Below are positions 57,499 to 64,000 of a DNA stretch of 64,000 bases, in pieces. The position numbers and the translations under genes were made by a program. The DNA comes from Castanea sativa (lineage: Eukaryota; Streptophyta; Magnoliopsida; Fagales; Fagaceae). The notes below the pieces were generated by a model. The model was given only the letters and a program-made list of their open reading frames with translations. It was not told the DNA's origin and searched no databases. The DNA is taken from the NCBI RefSeq assembly GCF_040712315.1, contig NC_134015.1, positions 16,989,614 through 17,053,613 of the forward strand, in the 5' to 3' direction. How positions within the stretch are numbered: the stretch's first letter is position 1; every line of letters begins with the position of its first letter.

Positions 57499-58204
57499 TC
57501 AATACCCGTAAAATTGTAAGGAGGCTATTCAGAAGAAAGTCTTAAAGAGGTTTCTACAACACACCCACCATTTTAGAGAGAGAGCTACTCATCCTTAAGT
57601 GAGAATTTCTTTCTAGTCTCTTCTCCTCCCCTCTCACATTGTCATACCTTGAGAGGAGATTTATACCCAAACACAACTCACATCTATTCAGAGTTTAGAG
57701 AGTATTTTGGAGCTTGGGAAGTATTGGGTATTTGCCAAAAGAAGCCAGTGAGGCTTGGCGGTGCAATCGGACGGTATTGCGAGATCCAAATAACTAGTGC
57801 AGACAAGATTCTGAGAAGCCCGTTGGTAGCTGGAGTTTGGAGGGCTCAAGTGCTTTAGGTAGATTAGGGTTGGAGGGTTCTTTTGGTATTCTTGTAATCT
57901 AACTTATTCACTAGTAGATCATTTTGACTTGGAGGGTCGTAGAGAGGTTTTTAGTTGAGTTCTTCGGTTTCCTCTTCGATAATACATCTCGGTGTTATCT
58001 TGTATTTGCATCTTTCTTCCTTTACTTTTTAAGCTTTATATTTATTGTTGCTTGCTTGTAGTTGTCTTAAAAAATAGTTTCGATTATTATGTATCATTTA
58101 CTCTTGTTCCGCATTTAGATAAGTTAGAATAAAAGCAATTAAGCCATGTATTTAAAATTAGGGGTCTAAACAAGTTATAGTGTTTCACACTATTTGAGCT
58201 TTCA
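57108..58204 (+). mobile_element. Solo LTR (family A), duplicate of the one at 7654, TSD AGGTA
   Basis: Same insertion as 7654-8777: starts TGTTAAGTTATGG, ends GAGCTTTCA, with AGGTA at 57103-57107 and 58205-58209. Shorter (AT)n tract. Contains dyad CGCGAGTCACTTCGTGACTC. Confidence 0.88.
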
Positions 58205-58373
58205 AGGTAAAAAAGTAATTTTAGTGGTAGGTTCAAATCAGAACTAATAAAAACTAACCACTTATGATTTGTTGTGAAAATGTTGTGGATGAAGCACCTT
58301 TCATACTATTTCAATAGAACAAAGGACACAACAAAAATTTCCCAACATTCTAAAATTAGTCTATCATCTCATA

Positions 58374-59228
58374 TGTTAGGTTCTAAATGTTTAGGTTCTA
58401 ATTTTATGTAAGTTGGTAAACCGAGAACAAAAACATGTCTAGATTAAGTGTTAGACATTGCTCATGGTGATTAAATTCAAGTTGCAAGAACAGTCAAGCT
58501 GTAGAAAGAAGAAATTAGGTTCTGCAAGGCTCAACTTATTGAAAGAAAGGCTCAACCAATTGAAGATCATTCTCTGCAGATTTTAAATCAAGCCCAAAGC
58601 TCGCAAAAATGTTTAGGGTTTCTGTCCAACACTACCTAGTATAAAAGGAAAACCTTAAATACGTTTCAAATGTTCTTGGAAGTCTTGTGAGTTATTCTTG
58701 TGAGATTTGTGAGGTTTCTGTAGCCTTCTAACTTAACAAGCATCTACTAGAAAGAAGATCTACATTCAATAACTGGTGGATTAATTTGCTGCATACAAGA
58801 TCATACATAGCTAATGATTTAAAGTTTTGAGTGGGATCTCAGAGTCACAAATGTGGGTGTTTGTATGCGACAAATTCAAATAGAAGAGTCCATGGATTCG
58901 AAGTTGCATGTGGTCATGTGAGTAAGTACTACAAGAGGTAGCTTTAGATTTAGGGTTTAAATCTATTGCAAAACTTTCATTCTATAATAGTGAATTTGTT
59001 GCCTTGAGGATTTATTATGTTAAATCCTCCCTAGTTTTTTCTACCTTGAAACTGATGGTTTCATTAGTTTTCTAGGGTCATCATATTGCTTGCCTTTTTT
59101 ACTTTTATGCACTAAGTAATATGATTGTATATGTTTAACCTAGATCTGAAAAATAAACCTAAGTATCAACTTGGTTAACTAATTAGGTTAAACATTCTGA
59201 GTATACAGGGGTCTAAACAAAACAAACA
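58374..59228 (+). mobile_element. Solo LTR (family B), duplicate of the one at 8947, TSD TCATA
   Basis: Starts TGTTAGGTTCTAAA, ends AACAAAACAAACA, with TCATA at 58369-58373 and 59229-59233. Lies in what would be intron 2 of ankyrin gene 3. Confidence 0.85.
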
Positions 59229-59426
59229 TCATACATGGATCCACAACAATATGGAATTATTTAATTTTTTTTAATAACCTATATGTGTGATGACAAGCTA
59301 GTGTTATGAGATTGTTGTCAAGTTTTGTTGGGTCAATAGAAGAACTTATACTTTATTTGTCATTGCAGTCGTTTATAGGTCGGAATAAGTTTTCTTGGAC
59401 CCAATTATATTTTATTAATTACTCAC

Positions 59427-59456
<30 letters not shown>

Positions 59457-59457
<1 letters not shown>

Positions 59458-60529
59458 GAAAGCTTGGATTTGTGTTAAAAACACAAGAGCTGTTTAGACC
59501 TCAAATTAAAAATTACAGCTCGGTTGATTTTACTCTAACTTAAATTAAGTGCGGAATAGAGTAAATGCGAGCAAACAAACAATACAACTACTCTAAGCCA
59601 TATTCATTAAAACACAATAGTAAAAAGAAAGTTAAAATCGTAGGGAAGAGAGATGCAAACACAAGATAACACCCCGATGTGTTATTGAAGAGGAAATTGA
59701 AGAACTCGGCGAAAAACCTCTCTGCCGCCCTCCAAGTAGCAAATTGATCCACTAGACAATAAGTTGGGATACACGAATATCAAAAGATGTTCCAAGCCTA
59801 GTCTACCCAATGCACTTAAGCCTTCCAAGCTCTTACTCCAACAAGACTTCTCGGAACCGTGTCTTGTCTAGCTTTCCAGATCCTGCAATGCGCCTGATTA
59901 CATTCGCCAAAGTTTGGCTTTTTCTAATGCTTCCCAGCAGTACCAAAACCTTACTAGACACTCAATATGGGTGTGGTAAGTGTTTGGGTTATCAACCTCT
60001 CAAAGATTTGGAAATGGAGAGGTAGGAGCAGAGGAAAACCACAATGGATGGTGTAGAGAATTGTGGGTATGACAATCTCACACTCTCAAGGGTTTGAGGC
60101 TAGGGTTTTCTCTTCTAAAAAGCTTTCTACTCAATATGTGGGTAATAATGGTATATATAGTATGTATGAGGATGTAGTGGAGCAGATAGGACAAAATAGC
60201 AGAACAGATTGTTTCACGGGTATCTCGCGGGAAGGCCTTACCCGCAAGACACTCGCGAAAACTAGCTGTCACTATTGGTCATGACTCTTCGCATTCTAGT
60301 CATGTGTAGGGCACATGTCTCACAACGTGGGATGGCTAGTCGCGAGCTACCCGCGAAAACTCCTTTAGTCTTCAAAAGATGCATTGAGTCTTCACACTCT
60401 CCCTCACACACACAACCCTTACAAATAAATCCCACATAAAATACATGGTACAAAGATTGAACAAAATTACAATAAAATTTGGCATAGAATTAAAGCCAAC
60501 ACAAAATAGTTGTAAATCACAACTTTACA
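59457..60529 (-). mobile_element. 3' LTR of family A element
   Basis: In minus sense begins TGTAAAGTTGTGATTTAC and ends CAAGCTTTCA, 1073 bp. It matches the solo LTR at 315-1411 along its length, including GGAGGGCGGCAGAG and CGCGAG/CTCGCG motifs. Confidence 0.88.
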
Positions 60530-60548
60530 ATCTCCCTCTTTGGCTATT
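60530..60548 (-). promoter_or_regulatory. Polypurine tract of family A element
   Basis: Minus strand GCCAAAGAGGGAGAT sits directly before the LTR start TGTAAAG, as required for plus-strand priming. This fixes the element's orientation. Confidence 0.75.
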
Positions 60549-61470
60549 CCGTGACAAAACACCCTATAAAAGACTCTAGACTTAAACGTGAGTTTGGGAA
60601 AAATGGAAAAACTCACTCACACCTAATCTAGAAGTTGTGAAGCACTTGCATGAATACACCTAAATCCTAAAACACTCGCACACAAACAAAACTTTCATTA
60701 AGCTCATGACAAGTTGAATACAAGGTACGTATAAGAGCAAGTATAATGCGATCAAGATAAACATCAAGATATACACAATGAAGCAAAACTTGATCATACA
60801 AGAACAGTCATTACAGAATGACTACAATGATCATTTAACTAGTAAACGATCAACCGAACACACAATATAATTAAGTACAAAGCAAGAATCAATTGTATGT
60901 CCAAAACACTCAACCAATGCAAAATACTAAAGTATTCACATTAAGGATATAAGATCCAACAAGGGCACAAGAGTGTAGTACTTAAGATAAACTAAAAGTA
61001 CAAAAAAAATGTTACAAAGCAATGAGATAAACACAAAGTACTGAATATTAAACTGAAATTAAAACAAAGTACTTGAAGCTTTAAAAGAAAGCAATGTAAA
61101 TAAAAGTGTTCTAAAATATGGCAAAAGAAAGTAAACAACTTAAACCACCAAAAAAATAACCAATATGTCTATGAAGTGCATGTGCTATACTATGCTCCCC
61201 CTCAAAATGTGCAACTCTCCCTCAAAATTTTCTCCCACTTTTTGATCGGAATTGCCAAAGGAGCTAGAATTGCTTGGATTCTAAATCGGATCCTTGTGCC
61301 ATTGACATATCCTCGATCTATGATGATAATGCAGTGATTTGACCCTAGATGTAAGCAAATTGATCTGCGATGTGTTGCACATGAGACTCGAGCATGCCAT
61401 ATATCTGATCTACCATTGCAAGAAAGTGATCAAGACAATCGGATCCTCGTGGTTGTGCTTGGGAACATGG

Positions 61471-62371
61471 CTATGCAGAACTCTCTGGAGTAGAAGTAAA
61501 TCTGTCAATCTCATCCTCCGTGTCACCACCTTCTTCTTGAACAGTAGCCCTTGGAATTTGAGAAGTGCCAATCTTTGATCCTTTGATGTGAGCTGTGGTT
61601 CGAGTCACCTTATGAGCACCAATAGGATAGTCCCTTTGCACAATAGTAAGTCCGCTTGGAACCTTCACCTTTGTTTTTGCAATGAGACCCATAATGATAT
61701 TAGGGAACGACATGGTTATCCTTGAGTTCCTTTTGGAGATGCTTTTGGTCAGCAAATGATAGATATGTCCACATATGTCGATCTCTTTATGTGTGAAGAG
61801 ATTGTATAGAAAAATGGTCCTCGGCTTGGACAACGTTGTCAAGTTAGTGACCGGGTACAAGTTGTGAATCATGATATAAGCCAATGTCCTCATCTCCGTA
61901 ACAAAGGGAATGGTGTTCATTGACCTCTTGTTTAGTGTACCACCAAGAAGTTTTACCGTGTCCTCAATAGAATCCAAACGATCATCATATTGCACGGCAA
62001 TCGGCTGAGAAGGAAGATGAACTTCAAGGAACTCTTGAATTGAATCCCTTGTGATGATGAACTCTTTTTGACGCATCCAACAACTTATATGATCTTCTTC
62101 CACTATGGCATTAGCGAAGAATTCCTTTATGAGTTCACCATACACATTTCCACTTGGATTTAGTAGCTTTATCCAAGTTCTCTCCTTGAAAATCTCAGGA
62201 ATGGCAATATTTTCAAGAGTCTCCATTCCAACAACCCTTTCCCCAATGATTGTTCCGCTCTTGAAAAAAATCATTGTAGGCCATGTCTGCCTCGATGGAG
62301 CAGAAATTTGCTGAGTCAATGCGAGCACGCTTAGGGGATTTCTTGGTAGCAGCATGCTTGGTAGGAGACAT
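61471..62371 (-). pseudogene. Retroelement ORF of the 'putative plant transposon protein' type, frameshifted
   Basis: Begins at an ATG at 62371 (MSPTKHAATKKSPKRARIDS). The reading frame shifts within a run of seven T (minus sense; 62264-62270) and continues to a stop at 61471, about 300 codons in all. Visible motifs: IPEIFKERTWIKLL, ELIKEFFANAIVEEDHISCW (a hallmark of this family: a reading like ...EFYANA...W), RDSIQEFLEV, ICGHIYHLLTKSI. A basic N-terminus and an acidic C-terminus (EEGGDTEDEID) frame a globular core. A further open stretch with DHFLAMVDQIYGMLESH lies after the stop. Proteins of this family accompany plant LTR elements; their function is unknown to me. Expression is unlikely with the frameshift. 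Confidence 0.6.
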
Positions 62372-62443
62372 TTGCAAAACAGACACAAAGCACAAAAAGA
62401 AAACAGAAACACAAAACAGACCACAAAACTTAATTAGATTCAA

Positions 62444-64000
62444 GTTAGTCCAAAATAAATAAGTACAAATACATAAAACATAACATAACAGTTTGTAAAA
62501 CTACATGCTTTATGCTCTAAACCATGTAAACACTAACAAAATGCAAGGAGTGTGCACAAAGTGATGCAAGGAGTGTGCCTAGTGTATGCCTAGTGTGTCC
62601 CTAGGTGATGCATGGCATGGCATAAAGGCACAAATTGGGTAAAGTGTGTAAAACACACACCCAACAATCAAAATGTGTCAAGCATGTTCAATCAATGGTA
62701 AACCCAAGCATTGAAACTCATTTGAGTCCAATTCAACCCAAAAATGTCACTTGAACATTTTGTCAAACACTTAGCATGCAACACTTTTCTATACATGTGG
62801 GCAATGCATGAACACATGGAAATATGCCTAAATACATGTTTAGAATACCACAAGGGGCCAACACAGAAACACACAAACCAAATGGGACTCAACCCAATCA
62901 AAATTTTGAAAAACTTTTGCTTAAAAAACATGAACCCAACCCTTGTTTCAAAAGTCCTCAAAATTTATAACCCTAAGAAAATTTCTGCATAATTTAAGAC
63001 AAAAATGAAAAGAATGTTTTAGAAAACATACCTTGAAGTTGGATTTGTAGAAAACAAACTTGAAAAAGATGGGGTTTTGAGAGAAAATAAGATTTGGGTT
63101 TAGAGAGGTTCGAGAGAAGCAGTGCAAAGGAAAAAGAGAGTGTTTCAAAACTCAGTCACATCAGCCCTATAAAACTGAAAACACGCATTTTTCATGGGTT
63201 AGGCAGTCACGAATTTACTTGCGTAAAACACCACTGAAGCACAAACACTTTCACAGGAAGCTTTTAGTCGCGATACAGTCGCGAGACAGTTATGAAAGTC
63301 TCTGTATGAATTTGTGTTTTCTAGTTTTTGCCTTAAAAATATTTCGTGGGAAGAGCTTGGTTGTGAAATAGTCTCGAGATAGTCGCGATACTCTGTGTAA
63401 AAAAAGAGAATTTCAGATTTTCCTTAAACATTTTTAGTGGGAAGCTCTTAGTTGCGAGCTTCTTGAGAAAATGCCTCTGAACCAGTTTTTGAAGAAAAAC
63501 ACAAAAATGCATTTTGAACAAAAACTTTAAGCACGAAAGTATAAAAACACTTTCAAAAACATATAAAATACTCAAGAATCTTTTTGGGTTTGATCGACAA
63601 GCAATTGAGTATGCACATCACATTTGATCATGTACAATTACACAAATGAAATAAGCATTCATTGAACAAATTCTTATGTGTTGTGTGTGAGTATCAAATG
63701 TGGAATAATCCTTAGTTTAGAGTGAAGTTTCAATGATCAATTCAATCAAATCATACACAACTAGTACTAAGTCAAGTGGACTATCTCAATTATAGAAATG
63801 AACATATATGATTTCTTACAAAAAAAATGATTACATTTCTTTGAAACATTTCATTTGGCTTCTTCACAAAACATAACATATGATCATTTTTTAACAAAGT
63901 ACATCTCATTTTGAGATCAATGCCTGAAATTTTTGATATTTCAACTTTGTGAGTGAGCCTTTGGCTTTTTGAGGCACCATACATTTCAATGCAAGTCACT
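62444..64000 (-). other. Non-coding leader of the family A element
   Basis: Between the ORF and the window edge no long ORF exists. The DNA is CA-rich in plus orientation. 63190-63480 has AGTCGCGATACAGTCGCGAGAC, GTCTCGAGATAGTCGCGATAC and similar, echoing motifs of the LTR. Confidence 0.5.

Larger units (their letters stand above)
51188..59456 (+). repeat. Segmental duplication, copy B
   Basis: Second copy of 1-10080. It ends where a minus-strand LTR element begins in the shared (ATT)n tract, so the true right limit is hidden. Shared LTR insertions with identical target duplications (AGGTA, TCATA) prove that the block was copied after those insertions. Confidence 0.9.
59457..64000 (-). mobile_element. 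LTR retrotransposon (family A), 3' LTR and internal region, runs off the window
   Basis: Minus-strand element inserted in the (ATT)n tract of segmental copy B. 3' LTR 59457-60529, polypurine tract just beyond it, purine-rich tracts near 61190-61250 and a transposon-protein ORF at 61471-62371. From 62444 to the window end there is non-coding leader-like DNA with several TCGCGA-type motifs (63190-63480). The 5' LTR, primer-binding site and right target duplication lie outside. No gag or pol is visible in this part. Confidence 0.8.

Overview
This is a TE-rich, AT-rich piece of a plant nuclear genome. It has intron-bearing genes, many LTR-retrotransposon remnants, CACTA and hAT transposons, a tRNA-type SINE and long AT/GA/ATT microsatellites. 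A woody eudicot (perhaps Fagales) fits the style of the repeats, but that is only an inference. There is no sign of prokaryotic, organellar or rRNA sequence, and no tRNA gene.

The host genes form a small cluster of ankyrin-repeat/PGG-domain membrane proteins (ACD6/ITN1-like), all on the + strand with the same four-exon plan. Gene 1 (6.1-26.1 kb) has all four exons, but an 8.2-kb CACTA transposon (17318-25530, target duplication AAC) sits inside exon 4. It separates the ankyrin part from the PGG membrane domain. Gene 2 (36.1-39.8 kb) is complete and intact, predicted 658 aa. Gene 3 (from 55.6 kb) is a close copy of gene 1 exons 1-2 with an in-frame stop in exon 1; its later exons are not in the window. 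A partial copy of intron 3/exon 4 of gene 1 lies at 26.4-27.46 kb. Several decayed copies of the upstream flank of these genes (28.8-33.9 kb and 42.4-45.3 kb) suggest that more gene copies once existed.

Two directly repeated blocks, 1-10080 and 51188-59456, are a segmental duplication (exon 1 about 97 % identical). It carries the 5' end of a Sirevirus-like copia element (5' LTR, PBS, gag), the gene 5' flank, exons 1-2 and two solo LTRs. Later insertions mark each copy: solo LTRs at 315-1411 and 4655-5171 in the first, and an LTR element at 59457 in the second.

Other mobile DNA: the second copia element appears to run from a truncated 3' LTR (46.07 kb) to its 5' LTR (54.28 kb) without a recognisable pol. 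It is interrupted by a 2.5-kb gypsy-type solo LTR (48296-50793). The right end (59457-64000) is the 3' LTR and internal region of a minus-strand LTR element carrying a frameshifted ORF that resembles the 'putative plant transposon protein' family. Its LTR is the same family as the solo LTRs at 315, 7654, 27572 and 57108. Intron 3 of gene 1 holds a hAT element and a SINE, and the duplicate at 26.4-27.46 kb preserves both empty sites. Most short ORFs in the window are random or TE noise. All identifications were made by eye, without database searches.
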